Source of the DNA: Spongilla lacustris | Taxonomy: Eukaryota > Porifera > Demospongiae > Spongillida > Spongillidae | Reading direction: 5' to 3' | NCBI GenBank assembly: GCA_949361645.1 | Contig: OX442419.1 | Coordinates: 3,135,459 to 3,199,458, forward strand | Length of the DNA stretch: 64,000 nt | Shown here: piece by piece, positions 47,272 to 59,794 of the stretch | Position numbering within the stretch: the first letter of the stretch is position 1 | Layout of the letters: every line of letters starts with the position of its first letter | Translations under genes and position numbers: made by a program | The notes under the pieces: generated by a model | The model's database searches: none | The model's input: the letters and a program-made list of their open reading frames with translations, nothing else | Told to the model about the DNA's origin: nothing

Positions 47272-50200
47272 TGCAGTTTTTCCTACACATTTGTATGTAC
47301 TAGCCAATGACCCTATGAAACCATTTCCGCAATAATATTTCCACACGCACATGTCTGTACACACATAGACTCAGACAACAAATGTGTAAAAGTGTATGAA
47401 CGTGGTGTGTGTACTTGGAAGGTCATAGTTTTTGCTGTCCTGTATGCTAATCAGGCAGCAGAGAGGGGGGAGGGGGGGGGAGAGGGCCCGAGGGAGGAAG
47501 GTGGAGGGGTACAAGTGACTAGTGCTTTTTAAAGTGTGGCATGGTGTCAATGGGAGTATATATTTGCAGCTTGTACTGATCCACATGTGGACCTGTACCT
47601 ACAGAACGAATGTGCACCCAACGTCATGGCCATGGTGAAATCCTTCAACCGATTGGCCCTCCTTGTCCCCACGGAGATCCTGGAGGAGACCTCACCCCTG
47701 GGCAGGGCCAAAGTCATCTCAAAATACATTAAGGTGAGGGTGTGTGGCTTGTACAAAGAGGTGAAGGGTATACAAACACCGACTGGTGTTAACACACGTG
47801 TGCATACACACATACGCACACAGCACACATTGCACACACATGTATGTACACATACGCACACACACATGTACACATACGCACACACACATGTGCACATACG
47901 CACACACAAATGTACACATACGCACACACACATGTGCACATATGCACACACACATGTACACATACGCACACACAAATGTACACATATGCACACACACATG
48001 TGCACATACGCACACACAAATGTACACATACGCACACACAAATGTACACATACGCACACACACATGTGCACATACGCACACACACATGTACACATACGCA
48101 CACACAAATGTACACATACGCACACACACATGTGCACATATACACACACACATGTACACATACGCACACACACATGTGCACATACGCACACACAAATGTA
48201 CACATACGCACACACAAATGTACACATACGCACACACATATGTACACATACGCACACACACATGTGCACATACGCACACACACATGTGCACACTATGTGA
48301 ACAGAGGACGTAATACACCATGACATCCCCCTCCTCCCCCTCCTCCATCTGTATTCAATGACGTACATGTAGGGGGGGAGTTAGTGGCAGTGATGTAACT
48401 ACTAGACAACCATGCAAATCCTCCCACTGCAGTGGATGGAGGGGGAGGGGGTATTACATTGTCACATTGCTCAAATCACTGACCAGTATAGAGAGGTACA
48501 TGTAAGTGTGTTAACCTATCCGCATTTGTTGTACACAACGTATGGATAAGCCCATCCACTACCTTACATCATAAGTGCAGGCGTGAATTAAATGTAGAGC
48601 TGCAACCTCTCCTCCCATCCCTCCCTCAACTCTCCTCCCATCTCCTCTCCTCCCATCACCATCTCTCCTCCTCCCATTGCATGTACCATGTGAGGTTATG
48701 TGATCATTAGGTAAATGGTGTGGTGGTAGTAAGTACAAACACACACACACATGTACACACATGTACACACATGTACACACATGTACACACATGTACACAC
48801 ACGCACACATGTACACATGCATATGTACACAACAACATACACGCACATACTGCTATCTGTTGCCCTCTGCTTAGTCCAATGCATGTACAGAACAGCTCTA
48901 ATGACCACCCTGTGACAAGATGCCCACACACGTATCTTACAGAGCAACCCAGATGTGTCATGGGCTTGTGTCCAAGTGATGTCATGGGTGTGTCCAAGTG
49001 ATGTCGTGGGCGTGTCCAAGTGATGTCGTGGGCGTGTCCAAGTGATGTCGTGGGCGTGTCCAAGTGATGTCGTGGGCGTGTCCAAGTGATGTCGTGGGCG
49101 TGTCCATGTTTGTTGTAGGCGTGTCTATGTGTATGTCCTGTGGGAAAGGTCTGATACAACAGATCACAAAGGTGTGGGAGTGTGTGGACAGCTCTGCATG
49201 TGAGGAATGTGCGTATGCTGGCAAGACAAAGACAGGTGTGGGTAGAAAGGTTGAGTCGGAGGGGTCACAAGGATGTGAAGAGGGGGAGGGAGAGAGGGCA
49301 GTGTATTCCGTATATGCACATGTACGTGTACTTACACATGTCCTGCGCAGTGTTGTGTGCGTAAAATGCTTCATGTGTACGTCGTGATAACAATGTCTGG
49401 TGATTTGGGTGCTGCTGCAAAGTATCTTGGAATTTATGTTTGCTGAACATTTGGTATTTAGTGAGATAATAGCTAAAGAGCTCAGTGGGGAGGGATAGCG
49501 TGTGCACAGCTGGGGAAGGAATGTTGTGGGAGTGGATGTGAGAGGAGCATGTGCAGTCCATTGCACCCGATTGCAAGGAATCCCAATTTTGCACTTCTGG
49601 TAATGAGAATGGTCGCGAGTAAAAGGCAACTAGTGGTGGAAAAGGCGGCCCCTCGCTTACATGTAATTGGTCCACACCCCAACCCTCACCCTAAACCATT
49701 ACACCAATCCAATGTATGTTCTTCTACATGTACATGTATATGTCCACATAAGTGTGCATATCTTACATGTCCATGTAAGTGTGCATATCTTACATGTACT
49801 TGCCTGTGCTCTTAGCAGTCACCTTCATAGGGGGTAATGTTAGTGGGGGCCTGGGTGTAGGGTAGGGAGGAGTGTTAGTGGGAACCTGGGTGTAAGGTAG
49901 TGTTAGTGGGGACCTGGGTGTAGGGTAGTGTTAGTGGGGACCTGGGTGTAGGGTAGGGAGGAGTCTTAGTAGGAGGGGTTTCATTGAAACATGTGTTACA
50001 CATTTGTCAACATGAAGTTGAGGAGCTTTTAACTTACCTGTACTTCAATCCCCTGTGGAATAGATCGCTAGTGAGTGTTACCACCTCCACAACTACAACT
50101 CCCTCAAGTCTGTGTTGGCTGGCCTGCAGTGCACGCCCATATTCAGGCTCACTAAGACATGGAAGGAGGTGCCCAGGAAACACAAAAGGTACAGATGCAC

Positions 50201-50334
50201 ATATATGTGGGATTTGATCTTAACAGCAATGCATAATCATGCATGTACATGTATACAATTTCTAAGGCATTTATACAATTGAAGCAAATTCATTGCAGTG
50301 TACTTAGTATAACTCACTACATGTGTGGTGTGAT

Positions 50335-50371
<37 letters not shown>

Positions 50372-51608
50372 CATATAATTACTGATGCGCGTGCGCTGCT
50401 TCCACATGTAACTCCACCTACCCCCTCCCCCCCCCCCACACACACACAACAGGAAGTTTAAACAACTCTGCGCCATCATGTCTGAGGAGAACAACTGGCA
50501 GCTGTACAGAGAGAAGCTGGACAAGCACTTAGCTGACGACACGCCCTGTATTCCCTTCCTCGGACTCTTCCTGACCCAAATCATTCAACACGGATCTTAC
50601 AAGGTCATCAGGAGAGCGCGCGAGCTGAACAAGTCGTCGTCGTTCAGCAGCTACTCTGTGTATCGCACTCGACGCCTGAAAACGGAAAAGAACAGCGATT
50701 CGTCCCTCGTCTCCAGTCGCTCCGTCCCCTCGTCCCCAGTCGCACAAACGAAGGTCTCCAGACAAAAGAATTCATTGAGCGGTCATTTTCAGCTGAACAG
50801 CGGCGCGGTCGCTTCGGATAGTTCGGAGAGCGCGGAAGAAATCGTGGGGTTGAAGAAAAAAGAACGGTCAAACGGCAGCTCTGACAAAAGCACACCTTTG
50901 TCCTCTCACTCTTGGAGTTTGTTCAGTCCCGCCGAAACGGACCTTTCGGATCTCGGCTTCGTCAGTCAGGAGCCCAAGTCGGACACCGACACAGCCTCCC
51001 GCTCCTTAGAGCTCGACGACATATGCCTGTCTCCGAAGGCGGACAGTCCGAGCGTGAAGCTATCGACGTCCCCGACGATGGAGAGCGTGGTATCCGGTAC
51101 TGCGCCCACTCCGCAATGCCCGAACGCAAGTGCCGAGTCGCTGTGCGGCACGATGACGGAGAACGATAGCCTAACGCGTAGCAACGACTTCGGCAGCCGA
51201 CCCAGCCTCGACTCGGTATTCGGCAACGCGTACGAGGACGAATTACGGCACGAAGATATACATTGTGAGATCAGGAGCGAAAACGGAGAGTGGCGTCCGA
51301 ACAACGCTACCGACCGTAGCCGCCATCTTGTCGAGCGCAACCGCTGTTCGACTCCGCTTCTCGCGGTGTCCAAAACTGCCGCGCGGCGCTGGAGACAGCA
51401 GGATATGCCAAGCAGCGACTCTGAGGTGAAAACACCGTACGATCCGCAAAGGCTTCTGGAGCGGTACATAACGAGTGCCTCCAAGTGTAGCGCGGCGCTG
51501 CGCTGCAGCGAGGAACTGCAATCGTTGCTCGAGGAAGGGGAGGGAACTTGTAACTCAGAACGGCAGAATTACCAGTTATCGTTAGAGCGAGAACCGATCC
51601 ACTTATAA
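46001..51608 (+). CDS. RasGEF protein with interrupted catalytic domain, paralog A
   Basis: Four exons: 46001-47203, 47605-47733, 50064-50188, 50453-51608 (stop TAA), about 870 residues from the ATG at 46001. The frame stays open upstream to 45896, so an acceptor at 45903 and further 5' exons are possible. The first 115 residues look folded ([38 protein letters not shown]) but match no domain I know. A Ser/Pro-rich linker follows. The RasGEF domain begins about residue 365 with [19 protein letters not shown], then [38 protein letters not shown] and [13 protein letters not shown] (517-529). About 285 Ser-rich residues intervene before LLERYI and the terminal [10 protein letters not shown] (858-867). 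RasGEF proteins load small GTPases with GTP at membranes. The NFxKRR-type catalytic hairpin of SOS is not visible. Exon boundaries match paralog B. Confidence 0.85.
47204..47270 (+). repeat. (GT)n starting at a splice donor
   Basis: About 33 GT units begin directly at the donor of RasGEF exon 1 (AAACAAAAG then GTGTGT), so the donor itself is the first repeat unit. Confidence 0.95.
47840..48297 (+). repeat. 22-bp minisatellite in RasGEF intron
   Basis: About 20 copies of ACACATACGCACACACACATGT with CATG/AATG and GTAC/GTGC variants. Confidence 0.92.
48298..50063 (+). other. Remainder of RasGEF intron 2
   Basis: Contains a 10-bp CATGTACACA array (48748-48800), a 22-bp GTGTCCAAGTGATGTCGTGGGC array of about six copies (48968-49108), and a 28-bp GTTAGTGGGGACCTGGGTGTAGGG array (49835-49975). 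No exon is needed here, since exons 2 and 3 join in phase. Confidence 0.6.
50337..50369 (+). repeat. (GT)n in RasGEF intron 3
   Basis: About 16 GT units in the short intron between exons 3 and 4; a C run follows near 50420-50437. Confidence 0.95.
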
Positions 51609-52150
51609 TTTATGACAGTCAAAAGAGTATACTTAATTCATGGCGATGTGCATACATGTATGTTGGTATACATGTATATTATTTATACAGCAATATACTG
51701 ATAATAATATTGTACCGTCCACCCTACACTTGAAACTCAGACGATTGATCATGCATACGGCGTGCCATATATGTTGTAGGCCATGCATGTGCCACATGTA
51801 ATATAGTAATCAATCCATATGTTGTAGGCCAGGCCCATGCCAATAATCAATCCAATGTATACATGCAGCATAAGAATTCATTCATGTTATTCAGTTGTAG
51901 AGAGCACAAAACAAAGCTTATTTAAAACAGTTCCAATGGCAGCAGGTTTTAAATTACCCACGAGCCAACTTCCTTCCTTTACCAGTGACAAGCTTAAGTT
52001 GAGGCGGCTATAAATTTCAGCAGCCATTTTGGGTTTGTTACTGGACTGGCTACCAGCAAGCAAGGATGCCAAGTGGGGAGAAAAAAAAAGTGGCAGGAGC
52101 AGAGAGGCAACTGTGGTATCAAAGGGTTGTCCAACTCTGAACAAGAGCAT
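51609..52150. other. 3' flank of RasGEF A
   Basis: Probable 3' UTR with ATACATGTAT motifs. A minus-strand frame at 51887-52150 has no recognisable motif. Confidence 0.3.
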
Positions 52151-52192
52151 CTGTGTTAGGTGGAGTTGACATGGACCCTAGTTAAACTATAT

Positions 52193-53752
52193 CCCACCTC
52201 TACCCTCATATCCCACCTCTACCCTCATATCCCACCTCTACCCTCATATCCCACCCCTCTACCCTCATATCCCACCTCTACCCTCATATCCCACCTCTAC
52301 CCTCATATCCCACCTCTACCCTCATATCCCACCTCTACCCTCATATCCCATCTCTACCCTCATATCCCACCTCTACCCTCATATCCCACCTCTGCCCTCA
52401 TATCCTACCTCTACCCTCATATCCCACCTCTACCCTCATATCCCACCCCTCTACCCTCATATCCCACCGTCCTCTACCCTCATATCCCACCCCTCTACCC
52501 TCATATCCCACCTCTACCCTCATATCCCACCTCTACCCTCATATCCCACCTCTACCCTCATATCCCACCCCTCTACCCTCATATCCCACCTCTACCCTCA
52601 TATCCCACCTCTACCCTCATATCCCACCCCTCTACCCTCATATCACACCTCTACCCTCATATCCCACCCCTCTACCCTCATATCCCACCTCTACCCTCAT
52701 ATCCCACCTCTACCCTCATATCCCACCTCTACCCTCATGTCCCACCTCTACCCTCATATCCCACCTCTACCCTCATATCCCACCCCTCTACCCTCATATC
52801 CCACCGTCCTCTACCCTCATATCCCACCCCTCTACCCTCATATCCCACCTCTACCCTCATATCCCACCTCTACCCTCATATCCCACCCCTCTACCCTCAT
52901 ATCCCACCTCTACCCTCATATCCCACCTCTACCCTCATATCCCACCCCTCTACCCTCATATCCCACCTCTACCCTCATATCCCACCTCTACCCTCATATC
53001 CCACCCCTCTACCCTCATATCCCACCTCTACCCTCATATCCCACCTCTACCCTCATATCCCACCCCTCTACCCTCATATCCCACCTCTACCCTCATATCC
53101 CATCCCTCTACCCTTATATCCCACCTCTACCCTCATATCCCACCTCTACCCTCATATCCCACCTCTACCCTCATATCCCACCTCTACCCTCATATCCCAC
53201 CTCTACCCTCATATCCCACCTCTACCCTCATATCTCACCTCTACCCTCATATCCCACCCCTCTATCCTCATATCCCACCTCTACCCTCATATCCCACCTC
53301 TACCCTCCTCATATCCCACCTCTACCCTCATATCCCACCTCTACCCTCATATCCCACCCCTCTACCCTCATATCCCACCTCTACCCTCATATCCCACCCC
53401 TCTACCCTCATATCCCACCTCTACCCTCATATCCCACCTCTACCCTCATATCCCACCTCTACCCTCATATCCCACCTCTACCCTCATATCCCACCTCTAC
53501 CCTCATATCCCACCTCTACCCTCATATCCCACCTCTACCCTCATATCCCACCTCTACCCTCATATCCCACCTCTACCCTCATATCCCACCTCTACCCTCA
53601 TATCCCACCTCTACCCTCATATCCCACCTCTACCCTCATATCCCACCTCTACCCTCATATCCCACCTCTACCCTCATATCCCACCTCTACCCTCATATCC
53701 CACCTCTACCCTCATATCCCACCTCTACCCTCATATCCCACCTCTATCTTCA
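52193..53752 (+). repeat. 19-bp satellite array, about 80 copies
   Basis: Unit CTCTACCCTCATATCCCAC over 1.56 kb, with CCCTCTACC (+2 bp) and CCGTCCTCTACC higher-order variants in the 5' half and a homogeneous 3' half. The 544-codon plus-strand frame (PPLPSYPTSTLISHLYPHI repeats) persists because 3 x 19 = 57 and no phase contains a stop; nothing supports translation. Confidence 0.95.
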
Positions 53753-53785
53753 CTGAAAGGTGGGCAAGGTAACATAAATCGGCAA

Positions 53786-55520
53786 AGATGGTGAAGCTAC
53801 CTCGCCACCATGTCTGCAAGAGGCTGCAGGGTGGCCTATAGTGGGTGTCTAGGGCAATGTCAGCAGAGCGAAGGAATGAAAGCCTACCCCCAAGGTCAAC
53901 TGTAGAGACATCCACTAGGGCTTTAAGCAATACCTTGGCATTTTTATGAATCGAGCACAGTGCACGAAGTCCCCAATTGGCACCTCCGTTGGGGAGCCAA
54001 CGCAGACTTCACTACTGGTGGGAAAAGGAGAGGAGTTGCCACCTCTACTGAACAGTTTGCACTTGGAAAAGAGCCCCAACTGTGGACCCAGCAGTCCCAG
54101 CTCCTCAGCAAAGAATAAAGGATCCTATGGGTCTTCCTATAGCTGTTGTACCCCTGCCTCAGTATGAGAATTGACCTGCCCGCATGATGTGACCCATAGC
54201 ACCAACTGCATAGCACATGGCAGGAGTTAAGGGGAAAAAAGGTTGCACACTCATCTATTAGAGCTTATAGAACCCTAAAGGTACCCTGCATGGCTGGTCT
54301 CTCTGTCCAGCACCACACCTATCCCCCCTTCCACACCACCATTGGCTTCTCCCTGAAGGAAGTTGTGGACTTTCTGGCCTCTGGAACGGTTCCTTTATCC
54401 ATGTCAACTTTCTTGACCTACGTCATGCAAAGTCACTCATCCAAGCCCTATGACAAAACTGGGCAAAAACATCCCTCACGCTGTTGTGTCGCAAAACAAC
54501 ATTACCACCCCCTTTTGCACATCATGGCATGATGCCCAAGAGGATTCAGCTGGTGGTCAGGGCAGTAAGGACAATGTAGCTGCAAACCAATTGCAACCCA
54601 AGCCACCATTTCAAGGTCAACTTGGCTCCATGTGAAGATTAAGTCCCCTCAATGTAATGGAAGGTAGTCAAGAGGACACACAATATGCAAAGACTGCTAG
54701 ACACATGCAGCGATGAGGCACAGCTGGTCAAATTGTTGGTCATCAGTACTGAGATGATATTATGATAAGTGTCTTGACTGAGAAAAGAATACAGCAGAGA
54801 CTCTACTGAGACGGAACTTGCAGAGAGCCAAGCTATTGTATACAGTGACAGCTTGCAAGGTGACCTCATCAGGTACAAGCTGCTTTATTAATTGATACCG
54901 GCCAAACAAGCAGTCGAACAATGTAAAGCCAACCTACGGAGGCCTAGACCACCCCTACTGAGGCTCAGCTGAACTTGAAGCCAATCAGAGTCCTGAAACA
55001 TCAATAGTAATACAATCAAGACAACGAAACTCCTCATGAAACAATGCTAGGCCTTCAGGCCGCACAAGGGGAGGTCATGTGGAGTGAGCTTAATGAACCA
55101 GCTTGAAATAGGAGCGGGCACAATGGCATAAAAGGAGAAGGATCTAAGGATCCCACCCCAGACAGCTGGGACAGCAACCTGACTGCATTAGCTGCTTGAG
55201 AGCAAGGGATTTGGCACAAAATTTGACATCCTCAATAGGATCATAAAGTTAGGTTGTGAAACAGCTTCATTGTCAGCTGGAGAGCCTTCCAAGTTACCTC
55301 ATGCAAGAAAGAAAGCAGTATTGATCCACAGCAACACCTAAAGGATTGAGTTTGTTTGGCTTATAAGTCAATCAGTAAGCTCTGTGACAGTGGATGCCTC
55401 AAGGCAGAAATCATTTCTGCATCAGGCTCAGATTGAATGAGAATTTGGAAGTTCTTAGGAGGTGCATTTTAACAAGTATTGGGAGCTATCAATATTCCAT
55501 TACCAACGTTCCTGTCTATA
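53786..55520 (+). pseudogene. Decayed long open stretch, probable mobile-element remnant
   Basis: One plus-strand phase reads with about 25 scattered stops but keeps protein-like content, for example RKEYSRDSTETELAESQAIV, SDSLQGDLIRYKLLY and RRPRPPLLRLS near 54770-54975. The minus strand offers KALVDVSTVDLGGRLSFLRS and SADIALDTHYRPPCSLLQTW at 53735-53920. I cannot name the family; it could be a retroelement gag region or a dead host gene. Confidence 0.3.
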
Positions 55521-55534
55521 GGCGAGTTTGTATG

Positions 55535-55600
55535 GCGCGCGAAGCGCGCAGTACGGCGCCGAAGGCGCCTCGTCCGCGAAGCGGACTCGGGACGAGGCCG
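55535..55600. repeat. Three GAA-triloop GC hairpins in a row
   Basis: GCGCGC-GAA-GCGCGC (55535-55549), GGCGCC-GAA-GGCGCC (55555-55569) and GTCCGC-GAA-GCGGAC (55572-55586) each have a perfect 6-bp stem and the same loop. An outer CCTCGTCC/GGGACGAGG pair encloses the third. Confidence 0.85.
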
Positions 55601-55689
55601 TTCAATTTTTTTCGGGTGCTCGTTTTTCGAAATGAAGAGTGTCTGGCTAGCACCCGGGGTGTAATTTGACCCCGGATTCGGCTTTCGGG

Positions 55690-57780
55690 TGGAAATTTGA
55701 CCCCTAACGTGCAGGACAGCCTTGGGGGAACAGCCTTGTCAACATTTGTACCCTAAACACTTTAATATCCTAGTGCTGCTAATGTTATTTCTAACGTTAC
55801 CGTTTAGAAAATAAAATTTAGAACTAGCCAATAAGTTCAAACTTGTGCAAATACATCACTGCAGTGCCATAAGTTTTAATGTTTATGGTGAGTAGTATAT
55901 GAGTCAATATTTGGAACAGAAATACCTACATTATCCAAATGGGGTTCAACATTTGAGCATATTTACGTTGTGCATGTTTTTTTTTTTGTACCTGCATCTT
56001 TAGGGTAAGCTACGCCTAACTGATAGGAGGCTTAAAAACAAGTACCTGTTTCTTTTTCAAAGCATATACACGAACATATTTATTTGCAAGCTTTCTGAGA
56101 ACCATTTCTAACTGCAATATGTCCCATGCACTTCTAGTTGCCAATGTCCATGACCTTTAGTATAAAGCAGTTAGATTTCCACCAGCAAAAAAAGGTTCTA
56201 GGCAAAGAGACTCAATAGTCAGGTGTATGCAATAGCTATTCATAATATCTTCACAGGGTGGTATTGTCTTTACACCTCACCACTAAGGCCGCCATGTCAG
56301 CATAGACATGGAGCACACAAACTTAACATTGCATGCCATGCATGTCTTATAATTCAGAGCAGCAAAGAACATCATTGTCAAATTAGACTCTGATAGTTTA
56401 ACCATGCCAGGTTGTCCAGCTAGTTGTTGTAGCACATCACCTCATGATTGTGACAGCAACTTGCACTGTCCATAAATGAACCACATATTTCCTTTCGAGA
56501 ACTCCATGAATTCAGCATAATGCTCAGCACAATTCAAAGGGAGGAAAACCTCTCTATGACATGGAGGAGTGACATGGAGAATTCTTGAGTGCTGGATAGC
56601 TGTTAGTTGACACATAAAATGAATGTATGGAGACCAATAGTGTCATTGTTGTTTTTCAAATAATTTTTACCTCCTGATAGCATTTTTCCTTGGCCAGGCC
56701 ATTAGCCTTCTTCGTATCACAATATTAGCTGCATTTCATAGTACTGGGGGTTTCAAGAATATCTAAACGTCACCTTGTTGGGCACCAGCTTGATGCTAAT
56801 AGAAATTGAAGAATTGGGTGCCACATCATGTCATGTGACTGTTGGTACTGTGTGCTTAGCACCAAGTCACCCATGAAAGATGTTAAGGTAGTGGGATGGT
56901 ACATGTAGGTACAATGGCGGAGAACTGCATGCTTGACAGAGCCCCCAATACATCAAGTAAATGCTTATGGATGGGATCAAACACTGCAACTTTAGGTAAC
57001 ATCTGCAAGGTTGCAGTACATGTGGATGTTTAAAATTCAAACATGTTACCATTATTTTGTAACATGCCCTTTACACACCCTTTCTCTGAAAGTTTCTCAT
57101 TGACAAAAATTCCTGTTCTAGTGTGATAATGCATTCAAAATCCTGCGGAAAGAACATTTGAGTCCTTCTCAAGTTCTCAAGAGTCCTGAACTTTTGAGGA
57201 ACCATTTATGCAGCACATAAGTGCCTCAGATGAGTGTAGCAGTGTTTTATCAGATTGGACTGGACAGGAACCCCACGGTGCCCCTGCATTCTAAGTTTAT
57301 CTCTTTTGCCAAGAGCTTGTATTCTAGCTAGTTCATAGTGCTTTCAAGTGGATGGACAGGCATACTAGTCTCTTCTACAAAAATGTGATGGCTGGCCTGA
57401 TACTAGATTGTAACTAAACAGGTTACAAGATCTAAAGCGACAATATATAATTTTTGCATTCAGTGGCTTATTAATCACTGGATTGATTATAAGTTGTCAT
57501 AATTGTTACTCACATTACATAATTAAGACTACTTGATTTTATCTTTAAGATTTGCTTAATTCAAAATATACTGACTTACGATTTAGCTCTAACCATTTCT
57601 ACTTCAAATATAATTGTTGGGTTAATGCAATATTTTATATAAGATGTGAAATGTAAACATGCTAAGATGTAGATTTCAGAGCTTGAATGATTTGCTCAGG
57701 TATGTGCTGCCTCTATACATGTATTTTTGTTCCTTATTCATTTAGACAGGGAACCTTCATTGCATCGTGGTTATCGGTGG
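55690..57780. other. AT-rich stretch, no gene seen
   Basis: No coding-like frame over 65 codons and no splice-supported exon chain; T9 near 55978. Confidence 0.4.
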
Positions 57781-57787
57781 TCATGTA

Positions 57788-57918
57788 TAACTGCAGGGCT
57801 GCCTGCCGCGATGTATCGGCGATATGTACATGTATATCAAGATACACATATCGCTTGTGTGCATGTATATCGCGTATGTCAGATATACATATCGCGATAT
57901 ATCGCGGCAGCCCTGTCA
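57788..57918. repeat. Inverted repeat with iterated TATCGCGATA
   Basis: CAGGGCTGCC...GGCAGCCCTG arms enclose alternating TATATCGCG and ACATGTATATC steps, a nested palindrome of about 130 bp. Confidence 0.8.
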
Positions 57919-58067
57919 GTATAAGTAGGGAAAGTTTAACGAATGATAAACACACTGAAGTGGACAAGGCCAATAATTTAAGTGATACTGATAACAAAAA
58001 TAATAATAATATGTGCATGTATGATCGCATCTGTTGATTTATTTATATCAAGTTCTTCACAGCAAAC

Positions 58068-58092
58068 CCCCCCCCCCCCCCCCCCCCCCCGT
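58068..58092. repeat. Poly(C) run, about 23 bases
   Basis: Homopolymer, followed to 58220 by AATCAATTGATTTT-type short palindromes. Confidence 0.95.
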
Positions 58093-58368
58093 CAAATCAA
58101 TTATTGATTCACAATTGATTTTACAGTAAAATCAATTGCAAGTCAAGTTTTGCTGTGAAATCATGCGTTGATTTAATAATTGATTAAAAATCCGTTGCGA
58201 AATCAATAATTCATTTGATGCGCTTTTTTGCTGTGCTTATTTTCAAGTGAGATACAGGTATACATGTATAATATACCAGGGAGATGCTTCTCATAAATGC
58301 ACTCAAGTCCAAAGCGATCTCCAGCCTGTATAAAATCGTGGGTGCATACATGGGTGCCCCGCTGAAAT

Positions 58369-58484
58369 AGACACCCTTCCCTTTAAGAAGTACTCCGGAC
58401 GTGACATCACTAATCAACGTACTTGGTTAAGTACGTTAATTAGTGATGTCACGTCCGGAGTACTTCTTAAAAGGGAAGGGTCTA
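58369..58484. mobile_element. 116-bp hairpin palindrome (MITE-like)
   Basis: Arms of about 55 bp, from TAGACACCCTTCCCTTTAAG to ACGTACTT and back, share AGTACTCCGGACGTGACATC with three or four mismatches and a GGTT loop. Non-coding. Confidence 0.85.
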
Positions 58485-58639
58485 TCTATGCGGCAGTGCG
58501 AATTACGAAATGCAGAGGCAACAACAAGCATTATGGCCTACTCTGTTCATACGACTTGTAATTACCAGCAAATTGTTGATAATTACATGTATGTTGCGTA
58601 CCGGGGCATGGACATGACGGATATATGATTTTAAGCATT

Positions 58640-59365
58640 TGGACAAGATCGGCGCGTCATATATATAGAAGCTGAGCTTTATAATTATCGCTGTTGTTTT
58701 TTTGGCCCACCTAAATAAATAATTACATATTTCGAAAGCTATAGAGGTTATGCGATCACATGACCACTATCAGTTAGAATGTAGGAATTAAACATTTATG
58801 TCGCGTGACAATAATTAGTGGCTTGCTTTCTGATCTGCATGATCTGGAAGATGGACAGATGGATGGATGCGTGCCGATGTGATATACAGGTCTGATAATC
58901 ATATACACTGTTCCATCCAGTTTAAAAAGCTCTATCTTACCGTGTAGTTAATTAGTTAGTACTATGTACCCGTTATGTTCTACCGGGTATACTCAAGCAT
59001 CTAAGCGTAAAGCGATCCTACAGAGCGATCAAATATGTGAGCTATGTGCGTAGTGTCCTAAAATAACACGTGGAACCATTACTTTACAAACAGATTAAGC
59101 AAACAAGTTCCTTTCGTTGATCCTCAGCCGCGTGACAAAACGTCATAGTCATATGACATTAATTATTCATAGTTCCATAACCTCGTATTCCCAGCCTTGC
59201 CGCACTAAATACACAGAATAGTCTTTTAAATATTTATCATTCACTTGCAGTATTCATTTCGAATTGCTAGTATTAAAATTCCCAGACCATCAACTGTTGT
59301 AACTTTTTCTTACCGTTTTTGGCATAGTTTTCGGACTTTCTCGACGCAACAAGCGTTAGCTTCGG
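58640..59365. other. No gene seen
   Basis: AT-rich; contains TGACATTAATTATTCATAG and similar short palindromic words only. Confidence 0.4.
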
Positions 59366-59369
59366 GGAG

Positions 59370-59401
<32 letters not shown>

Positions 59402-59550
59402 ATGGCGTGTAATGTATGCTCACTGAAACGTGTCGCAGCCGGTGTAATAGGAATACGTGTCCCACTCTAATAATTGTCCGGCCGGGCAATTATTCCTAGG
59501 AAACATTGTCCGCCGGACACATTTTTTTCCTATATAGGAAGGTGTGTTCC

Positions 59551-59583
<33 letters not shown>

Positions 59584-59670
59584 GGCCCCAACCCTGGACA
59601 CTGCCTCCTAGGAACCTCCAGGAGTGTGTGCCCCCCTTAGATATTAGAGTAGACTACTCTAATATCTCAT
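59366..59670. repeat. Two 30-base poly(C) runs and a palindrome
   Basis: C31 at about 59370-59400, C30 at about 59552-59581 and GATATTAGAGTAG/CTACTCTAATATC at 59639-59667. Confidence 0.9.
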
Positions 59671-59794
59671 GCCGCACCAGCGAATCTGGTCCCATGTATC
59701 CATCACGTGCATCAGTGCCCTGATCCGTCTTACGGTATGGTTCCCACCTCATAAGAATACCAATTTGATCATTTTCAGCCTACATGTATGTGGG

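Noticed and set aside
45950..47335. Exon 1 of RasGEF A extending through the GT tract to 47335
   Set aside because: The paralog ends this exon at the same KxK residue with a GTAAG donor, so the donor at 47204 is correct and the Val/Cys tail is read-through of the intron.
52160..53794. 544-codon frame of Tyr/Pro/Ser repeats
   Set aside because: It is the 19-bp satellite read through; every phase is open because the unit lacks stops, and there is no splice or start context.
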